In this document: positions 15,606 through 24,219 of the stretch, piece by piece
Layout: every line of letters starts with the position of its first letter
Numbering within the stretch: position 1 is the first letter of the stretch
Assembly (NCBI GenBank): GCA_009783145.1
Contig: WRHR01000001.1
Coordinates: 64,492 to 128,491, forward strand
DNA: 64,000 nt
Direction of reading: 5' to 3'
DNA from: Alphaproteobacteria bacterium
GTDB taxonomy: Bacteria > Pseudomonadota > Alphaproteobacteria > Rs-D84
Made by a program: the position numbers and the translations under genes
Notes under the pieces: generated by a model
The model's input: only the letters and a program-made list of their open reading frames with translations
Told to the model about the DNA's origin: nothing
Database searches by the model: none

Positions 15606-17148
15606 ATTTGGCCGTTACCGAGAATTTGTATGCCATGCCGATCGCGTCGCGAATTGCGGCGGCGCTGAATTCCGTGCCCGCCCCATCCGCGACCGACCAA
15701 GTAGCGAACTTCGCGCCGGCTATAAATACCGAATCGGTTGCCGCGGACGCAAAAATTCCATAATCGTATTTTATGCCCAGAACTTCGGTCGCAAATCCTG
15801 CTTTGCTTCCCGCTTGGATATAAAAATCGGTTTCGGATTGATAAAGGACATCCTGGCGTCCCACGCCGGCTCCGGCAAAAGGCGCGAGATAAAATTCGCC
15901 ATCGCGGAAATTTATCCCGCTGTCCGCCGAGAAATACATCGCATTGCCCCGAGGATCGTAAACCGCGCCGCCGTCGTCGAAAATTCCGTCCGTGCGAAAT
16001 TTCGCTTCGCTGTACCCCGCAGTTGCCCCACACCACAAGGATTCGCCATTCCAATATGCGGATAAATTCCCGCCATAGAAATCTCCGCTGAATTCATCGA
16101 CGCTGTTCGCGACGGAAAGCTTTCCGCCCATTACGGCAGCCATGATTGTGAAATCATCAAGTTTTATGCCAAGGCCGATTTTCCCGGCATACAGATTCAT
16201 CCCGCCGCCGAAGATATAAACCGGCTCGAACAACATATCGCCGACATGCCCGGATGTCGGCACGGTTTCCAATCTGTTAAAGAGCAACACGGGGCGAATT
16301 AGATTTATCGGATTAAACGCGACGGAATTATTCATGACATTGTTGATGCCGCGCATGGTTTCCTGCGAATCCAGCGCGGCCAACATGCGGCTGTTCGGAT
16401 TTGCGGCCCTGACCGAGTTAAGAAATTTTCCGCGCAGCGACGCCGGGCCAAGTATTTTCAAATAATCCGTTTCGCGCAATATGTCCAGGATTATGCTGTT
16501 ACCATCGCGCCTGGCCGCTCCGTAGTGCAGATTGCCAACATCCGCGCCCACAATATTTATCGCGCCGCCCTCAAGCACATTGTCCAACAGCAGCATACCT
16601 TTGGAAACCGACAAGTTCGCAAGATCAATCCAAACCTCGCCTTCTATTTCAATCCGCGGAGGAACCCCGCGCATCGCAGGCCCGCCGAGAGTAATAGTTG
16701 CTCCATCAAGAATTATCTTGTCCGCGCCCGAGCCGACACGCATTATCTCCGAAAGACTCAGCGCTTCTCCGCCTTGGACCAGTACGGTAAAGCTTCCGCC
16801 GTTCACCAAGGAAAGCCTGTTCAAATCCGCTCCGGACGTTATCATCTGGACCAGAGCGGAATCCTCGCCGAAATAAATTTCTCCGGAAAATGTCCCGCTG
16901 TTTTTGAAATATAATTTGCAGTTGTCTTCTATAAAAATGCTACTGGAGATTTCGCCGTAATTTTCAAGTTTCAAGGTATCCCGGATATTCAGGCTGTCGA
17001 ATTCCACGACCGAGTTTTTCAAAACTTCCGAATTTTCATAGAGACTATAATCAGGCCCGTTGTGGACGCCTGTGAAAACTTCGGCACGGGCTGCGTTATG
17101 AGCGAACGCCAGCACGAATGCCGCCAAGATTCTTAACTCCCTCTCCAT
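15595..17148 (-). CDS. Autotransporter-like outer-membrane protein
   Basis: 517 residues. Signal peptide MERELRILAAFVLAFAHNAARA, a short passenger of about 230 residues with beta-helix-like alternation (LKLENYGEISSSIF, ILDGATITLGG, INIVGADVGNLHY), and a C-terminal domain of about 260 residues with repeated aromatic beta-strands (LSAYWNGESLWCGATAGY, EFYLAPFAGAGVG) ending KFSVTAKFNF with the terminal Phe needed for BAM recognition. This fits a type Va autotransporter, exported by Sec and inserted by BAM. No passenger enzyme motif is visible. The start at 17148 has no convincing ribosome site. The 3' end overlaps miaB. Confidence 0.8.
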   Translation of the reverse strand: MERELRILAAFVLAFAHNAARAEVFTGVHNGPDYSLYENSEVLKNSVVEFDSLNIRDTLKLENYGEISSSIFIEDNCKLYFKNSGTFSGEIYFGEDSALVQMITSGADLNRLSLVNGGSFTVLVQGGEALSLSEIMRVGSGADKIILDGATITLGGPAMRGVPPRIEIEGEVWIDLANLSVSKGMLLLDNVLEGGAINIVGADVGNLHYGAARRDGNSIILDILRETDYLKILGPASLRGKFLNSVRAANPNSRMLAALDSQETMRGINNVMNNSVAFNPINLIRPVLLFNRLETVPTSGHVGDMLFEPVYIFGGGMNLYAGKIGLGIKLDDFTIMAAVMGGKLSVANSVDEFSGDFYGGNLSAYWNGESLWCGATAGYSEAKFRTDGIFDDGGAVYDPRGNAMYFSADSGINFRDGEFYLAPFAGAGVGRQDVLYQSETDFYIQAGSKAGFATEVLGIKYDYGIFASAATDSVFIAGAKFATWSVADGAGTEFSAAAIRDAIGMAYKFSVTAKFNF

Positions 17149-17203
17149 AGCTAGGAATTCTATCCGTCAAAAAATATCCTCGCAACAAGATTTTTCAAGA
17201 CTC

Positions 17204-17234
17204 GCCAAAAAATAAAACCGCCTTTGGGCGGTTT
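17204..17234 (-). terminator. Terminator of tRNA-Lys
   Basis: Minus strand AAACCGCC-CAAA-GGCGGTTTTATTTTTT; immediately downstream of the palindromic repeat that abuts the tRNA. Confidence 0.85.
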
Positions 17235-17239
17235 GATTT

Positions 17240-17274
17240 TTTGGCCTGCCACCCATAGCCTTGGCGAAGGGTGG
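17240..17274. repeat. GC-rich palindromic element abutting tRNA-Lys
   Basis: GGCCTGCCACCCATAGCC / TTGGCGAAGGGTGG; its last three bases (TGG) are the complement of the tRNA's CCA end, so the element starts exactly at or inside the CCA tail. Confidence 0.75.
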
Positions 17275-17347
17275 TGGGGTTGCAGGGACTCGAACCCTGG
17301 ACCCAGTGATTAAGAGTCACTTGCTCTACCAACTGAGCTACAACCCC
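17272..17347 (-). tRNA. tRNA-Lys (anticodon CTT)
   Basis: Cloverleaf on the minus strand: acceptor GGGGTTG/CAACCCC, D-arm GCTC-AGTTGGTA-GAGC, anticodon stem AGTGA-CTCTTAA-TCACT with CTT at 34-36, T-arm CCAGG-GTTCGAGT-CCCTG, discriminator A and an encoded CCA (17272-17274). Reads AAG codons. Confidence 0.95.
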
Positions 17348-17395
17348 CAAAACCCGGCAATTATAGCCAAAAAACTCCGACACGCAAGATAAAAA

Positions 17396-17483
17396 TTGAC
17401 TTTTTTGCCATTTTTTGATATACTTCAATCCTAACCCGTCGGAACTCCGGCGGCTTTTTTTATGCATAAAAAAGGAAATCATC
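17396..17483 (+). promoter_or_regulatory. Promoter and double-hairpin leader
   Basis: TTGACT (17396-17401), 17-nt spacer, TATACT (17419-17424). The transcript would start about 17431 and immediately form CCGTCGG-AACT-CCGGCGG followed by seven T's (17436-17461), a terminator shape. The T-run is itself half of an 18-bp palindrome TTTTTTATGCATAAAAAA (17456-17473), then AAAGGAAATCATC-ATG. Confidence 0.7.
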
Positions 17484-18203
17484 ATGAACGAGATATCACC
17501 CCAGGACAAGGCGCTGATCGCGAACGCCTTGCTGCGCTTGGTCGGCGAAGAAGCGCTGACCGGGTTGGAAAAACGCGACATTCTGCACGAAATTACGCGC
17601 ATGCTCACCGGCTTTAACATCGCCGACATCGCGAGCGAGACAAGCAATCGCCGCAGGCTGCTGCTTAAAAGAATCAATTCCGGCGATATTTACGCAGGTC
17701 TGGCCGGAGAAATCGCAATGGATATGGAGGCGAAGACCCTTCGCATCTTCGACGGCGAAACCGAGGAAGGCATTCTGCTCGGCGCCGGAGGCAGCACTCC
17801 GGTTGGAACCTATGTTACGGAAACGGATATCGATAACCTGCTGGCGGGCATGGATTATGTCGTGCAGACCCATCGCGCGAACGACGGCAGCGTTTGGTAC
17901 CGCAAGTACAAATCCGGTTGGATCGAGCAAGGGGGCATACTCGCCCGCGGCAGCAACCTGTCGGCCGGCGCCCATTGGGTAGGAAACATCAATTTGCCTG
18001 TCCCGATGACGGATAACAATTATTCGGCGCAGATTTTGTCGGCCTGCTCGGGATTAACTACAAGCGGATCCGAGCTGCAAATGCTGGCGGAATATACGAC
18101 CGCATCCATAATATGCTTCGATATGTACAACCGAGCGTCGGCCAACGCCATTACAATGCCCGCCCTTGTTTGGGAAGTAAAAGGCATCGCAGCGCAATCG
18201 TAA
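17484..18203 (+). CDS. Tail-fibre-like / surface protein
   Basis: 239 residues, no signal peptide. An N-terminal helical part (1-70) precedes AGLAGEIAMDMEAKTLRIFDGET, a short motif common in phage tail-fibre and receptor-binding proteins, then a region with SVWYRKYKSGWIEQGG, resembling C-terminal domains of fibre proteins. No other phage genes are nearby, so it is either a domesticated phage gene or a free-standing family of this lineage; I cannot decide. Expression signals are strong (leader 17396-17483) and an efficient terminator follows at 18207, so it is a single-gene unit. Start set by AAAGGAAATCATC-ATG. Confidence 0.65.
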   Translation: MNEISPQDKALIANALLRLVGEEALTGLEKRDILHEITRMLTGFNIADIASETSNRRRLLLKRINSGDIYAGLAGEIAMDMEAKTLRIFDGETEEGILLGAGGSTPVGTYVTETDIDNLLAGMDYVVQTHRANDGSVWYRKYKSGWIEQGGILARGSNLSAGAHWVGNINLPVPMTDNNYSAQILSACSGLTTSGSELQMLAEYTTASIICFDMYNRASANAITMPALVWEVKGIAAQS

Positions 18204-18206
18204 AGA

Positions 18207-18231
18207 AGCCGGGGATACCCCGGCTTTTTAA
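18207..18231. terminator. Bidirectional terminator
   Basis: AAGCCGGGG-ATA-CCCCGGCTT plus TTT; shared by the gene ending at 18203 and the convergent methyltransferase ending at 18228. Confidence 0.88.
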
Positions 18232-19109
18232 CCTCTTGATTTTAAAATTATTGTAAAGAATCGGCCTTTCTTGCCCGCCCAGTTGCAATCGCATTCTTCC
18301 AGCATCATATCTTGTAGCTCCGACAGTTCCAGCGGCTTGCCCTCTTCGTTAAAAATATCAAACTTCTTAAATTCCGGCATCAGTTTATTTACGACCCCAC
18401 CCTTGTCTTCCCAGAAAGGCGGATGAAGCGACAGCAAAACGTTCAATCCCGGAAATTCCGACATATACGCCAAGCCGCGCGCGCATAATTGCTCGGCTCC
18501 TTCTATATCTATCTTCACGATGCTGGTATCGGCCAGATCCTTGGATTTCAAATATTCCACAATATCAGTGGTCAGAACTTTCACGCCGCCGCCGGCATTC
18601 ATGGATTTAGTGCTGGAATCGGGATGGCTTTCGTCCGTCAGGCCGAACTCCACCACATCGCCGGTTTTATCGGATACGCAGATATTCTGCATCCGAACCT
18701 TGTCCTGAGCATAGTTCTGCATAGCGTTTATCTTCATCGTCTGAAAGTTCGCCGGATCCCCCTCGACCACATGAACGGCGCGCGGATTCAGCGAATAAGC
18801 GATAAGCATAGTCGGCCCGATCCATCCGCCGATGTCGATAACATCTTTATCCGGGCGGACATGCTTTTTATAAAACTCGAAAGTCCCGGGCTCCCATTGC
18901 TTTGTGTTGAAGATATGCCAAAAGTCGGTATCTCCGATTTGCAGCGGGACCACATCGAAAGACATTCCGTTGACGATGGCGACAGTGACGGGCGCCGCGG
19001 CATCGTCCTTTGGGGGCAAGCGGGATGGGCGCAATTTCTCGCGCAATGCGTGCCGCGCGGCCTTTCCCGGTATCAGCCCGCAAATTACGTTAGCCGAAAA
19101 TTTATCCAT
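18228..19109 (-). CDS. FkbM-family SAM methyltransferase
   Basis: 293 residues. SAM-binding motif I in KDVIDIGGWIGPTML (about 88-102), acidic motif II in VHVVEGDPANF, and the FkbM signature VKIDIEGAEQL (about 200). Such enzymes O-methylate sugars of polysaccharides or glycolipids. Last gene of a minus-strand run of three family-2 glycosyltransferases, supporting a role in decorating a surface glycan (inference). 11 bases separate it from the upstream glycosyltransferase. Confidence 0.85.
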   Translation of the reverse strand: MDKFSANVICGLIPGKAARHALREKLRPSRLPPKDDAAAPVTVAIVNGMSFDVVPLQIGDTDFWHIFNTKQWEPGTFEFYKKHVRPDKDVIDIGGWIGPTMLIAYSLNPRAVHVVEGDPANFQTMKINAMQNYAQDKVRMQNICVSDKTGDVVEFGLTDESHPDSSTKSMNAGGGVKVLTTDIVEYLKSKDLADTSIVKIDIEGAEQLCARGLAYMSEFPGLNVLLSLHPPFWEDKGGVVNKLMPEFKKFDIFNEEGKPLELSELQDMMLEECDCNWAGKKGRFFTIILKSRG

Positions 19110-19120
19110 TCAATCCCCCT

Positions 19121-19984
19121 TTATTTTTTCATATTGAATTTTTCGCGAATTCTTAAAACAGGCAGCGCGTTGAAAAGATACCACCAGCCTCTCGCCTTTT
19201 TCCTGACAAGTTTCAAAACCGGAATAAATCCGAAAAGCCTGAAATATTTAGTATGAACCAGAAATTCCGCGCGGCGCAAGTAAAGCGCCGGATACTTGTT
19301 TTCCACGAACAGCTTTACCTCGAAATCTTTATTTTTCATGCGTTTTTCCTGGCGGTGGCTTGTATTGCCATGGAAATTTCTGTACCGCAGCAGCACTTCC
19401 TGGATATTGTGAAATTCCGTGAATTCTATCAGCCTGCACCAAAGCATGTAATCTTCGCAAGGGCTGTACTTTTCCTCGTACCTGATGCCGTTATCGACAA
19501 GAATCGATTTGCGAATCATCGCCGCCGGATGGGCGATTATGCAGCCCGTCGTTATCAGATAAGTCTTTATCATCGCGTTTTCCTGCGGATGGTACGAAGT
19601 TATGAAATTCTTTGTACCAAAGTGCTCCAGCCAGCCGCTGACGACCCCTACATCGGGATTTGCGTCCAAGAATTCGGCTTGTTTGGCGAATCTGCCCGGC
19701 ATCGAGATGTCGTCATGGTCGCAAACCGCCAGATATTCTCCGCGCGCCAGGGCAAGCAGCCTGTTGCGCGAAGCGGATATTCCCATGTTCCGCTCGTTCT
19801 GGTAATATCTGACGCGCGGATCGTCATAGGACTCCACTATATTTTTCAGTTCCTTGTTGTCGGGGGAATCGTTCAGAATGATAAGCTCGAAATCCCCGAG
19901 AGTCTGATTCAGGATGCTTTCCAACATCTCGCGCAGATGCTGCGGATCGGTATTGTAAATCGGCACAAGCGCGGATACTTTCAT
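19121..19984 (-). CDS. Family 2 glycosyltransferase
   Basis: 287 residues, GT-A fold. ALVPIYNTDPQHLREMLESI at the start, LIILNDSPD, and the metal/nucleotide-binding DxD region AVCDHDDISMPGR (about 88-100); EDYMLWCRL near 180 is the usual catalytic-base region. No membrane segment; a basic C-terminus (RKKARGWWYLFNALPVLR) may associate with the membrane. Starts by a four-base overlap with the upstream glycosyltransferase stop. Sugar specificity unknown. Confidence 0.88.
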   Translation of the reverse strand: MKVSALVPIYNTDPQHLREMLESILNQTLGDFELIILNDSPDNKELKNIVESYDDPRVRYYQNERNMGISASRNRLLALARGEYLAVCDHDDISMPGRFAKQAEFLDANPDVGVVSGWLEHFGTKNFITSYHPQENAMIKTYLITTGCIIAHPAAMIRKSILVDNGIRYEEKYSPCEDYMLWCRLIEFTEFHNIQEVLLRYRNFHGNTSHRQEKRMKNKDFEVKLFVENKYPALYLRRAEFLVHTKYFRLFGFIPVLKLVRKKARGWWYLFNALPVLRIREKFNMKK

Positions 19985-20712
19985 TTTTTTAACACCTTTA
20001 ATTTCCTCAGTATTTTATACAGCCTCATACGCCAATGCTTGCGATGCAGCGCGGCCCAAAGCGGCTTATTGGCGCTTTCTATGCATTGGGTGTTGCGCGA
20101 TTCATCCCGCGGCTTGATTCTGTAAAAGAACAATTCGTCCGGGATTCGAATCGCTTTCTTTCCGTCGTCCAAAAAGTTCAGCCAGAAATCGAAGTCCTCG
20201 AACCCTTTGTTAAAGGCGACATCGTACCCGCCGTATTTTTCCCAATACTTCCTCTCGTAAATAGAAGAGTTATGGATTCCGTTCCTGCCGCCGTACATGT
20301 TTTTGCGCGTGGGCGCGGGGAAATCAAAGCTTCCCGACTTCTCTCCGAAAAAGCGGCCGCCCGGACATACAACGGCATAATCACAGGACGTTATTATCTC
20401 ATAAAGCCTTTCCAAACATCTCCGCGCTATTTTATCGTCGGAATCAAGGGGGAAAATATACTTGCCGCGTGACGCCTTGATGCCGTTATTTCGCGCCGTT
20501 ATAACTCCGGAATTCAGCTGGCTTATTACTTTTATACGGGGATCGCGCGCGGCGTATCGTTTTGCAATTTCCAATGCGTCATCCGGGCTGCCGTCGTTTA
20601 TTATTATCAGCTCCCAGTCTTGAAAAGTCTGATCTATGACGCTTTCTATGGCCTCGGATATATATTTCCCCGTATTATAAGCGGGCATTATTATAGAGAT
20701 TTCAGGTGCCAT
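19981..20712 (-). CDS. Family 2 glycosyltransferase
   Basis: 243 residues. ISIIMPAYNTGKYISEAIES, LIIINDGSPDDA, DxD-type KYIFPLDSDDKIA (about 87-99) and a C-terminal GFEDFDFWLNF acid motif. Shorter than its two neighbours but complete. The ATG directly follows the TGA of the gene at 20713, so translation is likely coupled. Same operon. Confidence 0.88.
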   Translation of the reverse strand: MAPEISIIMPAYNTGKYISEAIESVIDQTFQDWELIIINDGSPDDALEIAKRYAARDPRIKVISQLNSGVITARNNGIKASRGKYIFPLDSDDKIARRCLERLYEIITSCDYAVVCPGGRFFGEKSGSFDFPAPTRKNMYGGRNGIHNSSIYERKYWEKYGGYDVAFNKGFEDFDFWLNFLDDGKKAIRIPDELFFYRIKPRDESRNTQCIESANKPLWAALHRKHWRMRLYKILRKLKVLKK

Positions 20713-21687
20713 TCATTCCCTCCTGTCCGCATATTTTCTGATGTAATATTTCAGCCTGATAAGGTGTTTTATCTTATCAAGCTTGTGCAAGTCCTTGGGC
20801 ATCTTCAGCCATCCGACGCCGTCTATATCCGCGATCATGTTCGCAAACGCGCGCTTGATGGATTCGGGATATTTCCGGCGGCGTATGGCGCGCAGGAAAT
20901 TCTTGGACTCTTTGAACAAGTGGTCGGTTATAAAGCGCGTTTCGGTTCCCGGCGCGTCCTTCCATACGTCGTATATGGCTCGGAAGACTTTGTTGTAATC
21001 GGAAAAGTTTTTCTCGCAAAATCGCTCGCGCGTGAACGACGCGCTGTTATAGCAGACGTAATTATAAAGCGGAGCGTTCAGAATCACGGTCTTGGGATTT
21101 TTATATAATATCTCCAGCACGAACGGGCTGTCCTCGTATCTTATGCCGGGTATGAACCTGGCATGGCCGATAACGCTGCGCCGCCACAGCTTGTTGCAAC
21201 TGCTGTTGAGCGAGCCCTGCCCCCACTTCCAAACCGGATTGTCCGTCAGCTCTATCGGTATATCGTCGAAATTATCATATGCGACAACGCTGATTTTGTC
21301 ACCGGGCTCCCACAGATATTTCATACGCCATCCGACTATGTCGGCATTATGCTTTTTGGCGAAATAAAGGGCTATCTCCAACACTTGCGGATGAATGGTA
21401 TCGTCGGAATCCACAAACATGACGTAACCGCCGGAAACCACGCCCAGGCCTGTGTTGCGCGTGGCGCTTATGCCTTCGTTTTTTTCATGCTCCATCAGCT
21501 TGATGCGTGCATCCGCAGCGGCGTATTCGCGAGCTATGTCCCAACTGCCGTCGGTGCCGGCGTCGTTTATGCAGATGAGTTTGAAATCTTTGAACGACTG
21601 GCCCAAAACGGAGTCAAGGGAAGCCCGCAGGTATTTTTCTACATTATAGACAGGCATAATGACGGTAATTTCCGGGCACTTGCTCAT
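20713..21687 (-). CDS. Family 2 glycosyltransferase
   Basis: 324 residues, first gene of the operon. EITVIMPVYNVEKYLRASLD, LICINDAGTDGSW, YVMFVDSDDTIHP (about 88-100), RYEDSPFVLEIL. The C-terminal 80 residues are basic and helical (ESKNFLRAIRRRKYPESIKR). Its upstream region contains tandem-repeat element C, so any promoter must lie within or between repeats. Confidence 0.88.
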   Translation of the reverse strand: MSKCPEITVIMPVYNVEKYLRASLDSVLGQSFKDFKLICINDAGTDGSWDIAREYAAADARIKLMEHEKNEGISATRNTGLGVVSGGYVMFVDSDDTIHPQVLEIALYFAKKHNADIVGWRMKYLWEPGDKISVVAYDNFDDIPIELTDNPVWKWGQGSLNSSCNKLWRRSVIGHARFIPGIRYEDSPFVLEILYKNPKTVILNAPLYNYVCYNSASFTRERFCEKNFSDYNKVFRAIYDVWKDAPGTETRFITDHLFKESKNFLRAIRRRKYPESIKRAFANMIADIDGVGWLKMPKDLHKLDKIKHLIRLKYYIRKYADRRE

Positions 21688-21735
21688 TGTTATTCTCTCG
21701 TGCCAGGAATTTTATACTATTATTTATAATATTCA

Positions 21736-21966
21736 GTAGGTTTGTATACCTATTATCCGTTATCCGTTATCCGTTATCCGTTATTCGTTATTCGTTATTC
21801 GTTATTCATGAATCCCGAATTACGAATCGTTAATGGATGGCTTAGCAAAAATCATTGCCGTTCTAGTATACTAGAACGGCAATGATAAAATAGAATGTAC
21901 ATTATAATGGACATTGTAAGAGCGGAACATGTTTTCGCCCCTACGATTCACGAATAACGGATAACG
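21736..21966. repeat. Tandem-repeat-arm element C (heptamer arms, TGTCC core, 36-bp palindrome)
   Basis: Left arm of ATCCGTT/ATTCGTT heptamers (21751-21807), a perfect 36-bp palindrome at 21851-21886 (halves ATCATTGCCGTTCTAGTA), core ATGTACATTATAATGGACAT (21895-21914) and a right arm CGAATAACGGATAACG (21951-21966). It occupies the whole gap between the nlpD-like gene and the glycosyltransferase operon. Confidence 0.85.
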
Positions 21967-21967
21967 A

Positions 21968-23422
21968 TCACTTCAGCTCTTTCTGAGGATTATACGCCTT
22001 CGTGCCTTTGCGGATTTCAAAGTGCAATTGCGGCTCGACAACCTTCCCCGTGTTTCCGACAGTTCCGATTCTTTCGCCGATGGCTACTTTCGCGCCGCGC
22101 TGCACATGCATGATGTCAAGGTGAGCGTAAACCGTCATCCAACCGTTGGCATGCTGAACGATGACCAGGTTTCCCATTCCTTTCAGCTCGTTCCCGGCAT
22201 AAGCCACGACGCCCGCTTCGGACGCCTTGACGACGGTGCCGATGGCAGCGCCTATATTTATCCCGTCGTTATAAAGGCCGTTCGCCTTGTATCCAAAGTC
22301 GGATAAGATCTTGCCGCGCACCGGCCAGGCGAATTTCATCTGCGCTTTGGCGGCAACCGCGGGCAAGGGTTTTGTCGGCGCGCTGGATATTTTCTTTTTC
22401 TCTTCGACTATTTTTGCGGCGTTTCTTCTCTGCCGCTGTTCCAACTCCTGCTTTTGTTTTTCTGCATCGATCCTTTTCTTTTCCGCTTCCTCTTTCTTCT
22501 TTGCCGCTTCCTTTTGCTGTTTTTCGGTTTCAGCTTTCTTGGCGGCTTCCTCGGCCTTCTTCTTCTCTTCTTCTATTTTTTTCTTTTCGGCTTCCAGTTT
22601 TTGTTTATCCGCCTCTATCTTCTTATTCTCGGCGTTCAGTTTTTCAAGTTCCCTCAAAGCATCCTCGTTCTGTTTGGCGCTTTGCGCGGGCGACGCGGCA
22701 TCGGAGGTTGCGACAATCTTCGCGGGCAAGCGAAGCTTTTGCCCCACATTCAGCGCATAAGGCGCGGATAAATTATTTTCCGTCGCCAGAGAGTTCAAAT
22801 CCACCGAATACGCGCGGCTGATGGAATACAGAGTGTCGCCGGCAACTATGGTATGCATGCGCGCGCTCGGCAGCTTTAATTTCTGGCCGACCGAAATCGC
22901 ATAAGGCGCGGCCAATGCGTTCGCGTCGACAAAATCGCGCAGGGGGACATCGTGCTTTTTCGAGAGGGAATAAACGGTGTCGCCTTTTGCGACAATTATA
23001 TCGCCGTTTGCGGGCGCGACGATTTCTGGCTTCGCGTCGTTCTTTGCGGCGCGAGCCGGAACCAGCAAGACATCGTCAGGCTCGGGCGGCGGCGCAGCTG
23101 CGGGTGCAGGTACGGGTTCCGGTTTGGGTTCGGGCTTTGGTTCGGGTTTCAGTTCGGGCGCCGCAACTTTGGGCTCCGGCTTTGCTTGCACCTGTACGGG
23201 CATCACATAATCGTTTTTACTAGAACGTTGGATATAATCATCCCCAGCCTCTATCTGAATATACTCGTCCGTGCTGATGCTATTGCCGTATTCAAAGGCT
23301 TTGTTTTCAACCGGAACTGGTTGCGAATAAGACTCGCCGCCGGCAATTCTCTCGTGCAAGTCACATGCGCCAAGGGCGCATAAGGCACAGAGCATAGAGC
23401 ACAGAGCATAGATTTCTTTCAT
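21968..23422 (-). CDS. LysM-M23 lipoprotein (NlpD/DipM-like, degenerate LytM)
   Basis: 484 residues. Lipoprotein signal peptide ending LGAC (Cys20); its hydrophobic core YALCSMLCALCAL is encoded by a heptamer array. Proline-rich region (80-115), two LysM domains (about 141-185 and 189-233) for peptidoglycan binding, a long Lys/Glu coiled coil (about 250-350) and a C-terminal LytM domain. The late HxH (PQLHFEIRKG) and YAHLD are present, but the first Zn ligands are replaced: GLYNDGINIGA where active enzymes have HxxxD. This is typical of NlpD/EnvC-type amidase activators rather than hydrolases. TATAAT ends nine bases before the ATG, so the mRNA may be leaderless. Divides the envelope block from the glycosyltransferase operon. 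Confidence 0.85.
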   Translation of the reverse strand: MKEIYALCSMLCALCALGACDLHERIAGGESYSQPVPVENKAFEYGNSISTDEYIQIEAGDDYIQRSSKNDYVMPVQVQAKPEPKVAAPELKPEPKPEPKPEPVPAPAAAPPPEPDDVLLVPARAAKNDAKPEIVAPANGDIIVAKGDTVYSLSKKHDVPLRDFVDANALAAPYAISVGQKLKLPSARMHTIVAGDTLYSISRAYSVDLNSLATENNLSAPYALNVGQKLRLPAKIVATSDAASPAQSAKQNEDALRELEKLNAENKKIEADKQKLEAEKKKIEEEKKKAEEAAKKAETEKQQKEAAKKKEEAEKKRIDAEKQKQELEQRQRRNAAKIVEEKKKISSAPTKPLPAVAAKAQMKFAWPVRGKILSDFGYKANGLYNDGINIGAAIGTVVKASEAGVVAYAGNELKGMGNLVIVQHANGWMTVYAHLDIMHVQRGAKVAIGERIGTVGNTGKVVEPQLHFEIRKGTKAYNPQKELK

Positions 23423-23512
23423 ACTGTTGGAATTATATCATAAATCGAGTAATAAATAAACGCCGCAAAGCGGCGTTATCTGTGCTCTATGCTCTGTGCT
23501 CTGTGCTCTTTC
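23365..23512. repeat. Tandem-repeat-arm element D (AGAGCAY heptamers)
   Basis: Palindrome ATGCGCC-AAG-GGCGCAT (23365-23381, coding the NlpD lipobox), heptamers AGAGCAT/AGAGCAC (23385-23413), spacer, hairpin AACGCCGC-AAA-GCGGCGTT (23459-23477), complementary heptamers (23482-23512) in the tatC 3' end. Confidence 0.8.
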
Positions 23513-24219
23513 TTCATGAACAGCACGGCGATTTCGAACAAAGCCCAAAGCGGCAGCGCAAGCATAATCTGCAAAACAATATCCGGCGGGGTCAATATAG
23601 CGCCGACGATGAAAAAACCGACTATGGCATACCGGCGGGACTTGACTACCGCCGCTCTGGACAGTATGCCTATTCTGTTCAGCAACACCAGAACCAGCGG
23701 CAGTTGAAACGCCAATCCGAATATCTTCAACAGGCCGACCACGAAAGACAAATAGCTGCCGGCAACCGGCAGGAAAGTCGCGGGCACGGGCGCAGCTTCG
23801 TTCATTTCTACGAAAAATCCGAATACTACCGGAAACATAAAATAATAAGCGAACGCCGCGCCCAAAAGGAATAAAACGGGCGACAGGATAAGTATCGGCG
23901 CGACAAGCTGCTTTTCCGGCTTATGTAATCCGGGCGCGACGAACGCCCAAATATGCCAAAGCAATACGGGGACTGTCGCGAATATGGCGAATAATGTCGC
24001 AAGCGAGAATTGTATGAACAGCCCGTCGGTGACATTCGTATAAAGCATCTTGCCACCATCGCTCCAAACGGAAAGCAGCGGCCTTGTCAGAAACTCTTGA
24101 ATATAAGGCGCCAGGAACCATCCCAAACCGAACGCGGCGCAAAACCAGACAAGGCACCAAATCAACCGCCGGCGCAGTTCCACGAAATGCTGAAGAAGCG
24201 TCATTTTCGCTTCGCTCAT
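23476..24219 (-). CDS. tatC: Sec-independent translocase subunit TatC
   Basis: Polytopic receptor for twin-arginine signal peptides. 247 residues with six membrane helices. The cytoplasmic N-terminus MTLLQHFVELRRRLIW carries the conserved HFxELRRR motif; the periplasmic loop and VAPGLHKPEKQ are typical; the P48-like and E-containing YYFMFPVVFGFF region is present. The last ten residues (EHRAQSIEHR) are encoded by a heptamer array of element D and the TAA falls at the array end. Overlaps tatB by four bases; tatA is 19 kb away at 43483. Confidence 0.94.
   Translation of the reverse strand: MSEAKMTLLQHFVELRRRLIWCLVWFCAAFGLGWFLAPYIQEFLTRPLLSVWSDGGKMLYTNVTDGLFIQFSLATLFAIFATVPVLLWHIWAFVAPGLHKPEKQLVAPILILSPVLFLLGAAFAYYFMFPVVFGFFVEMNEAAPVPATFLPVAGSYLSFVVGLLKIFGLAFQLPLVLVLLNRIGILSRAAVVKSRRYAIVGFFIVGAILTPPDIVLQIMLALPLWALFEIAVLFMKKEHRAQSIEHR

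Noticed and set aside
17484-18203. Prophage remnant
   Set aside because: Only one tail-fibre-like protein, with its own promoter and terminator, and no integrase, capsid or lysis genes nearby.
21751-21807. Regular repeat arrays resembling CRISPR
   Set aside because: Units are 7 nt without spacers, arms are inverted copies of one another, and no cas genes are present.
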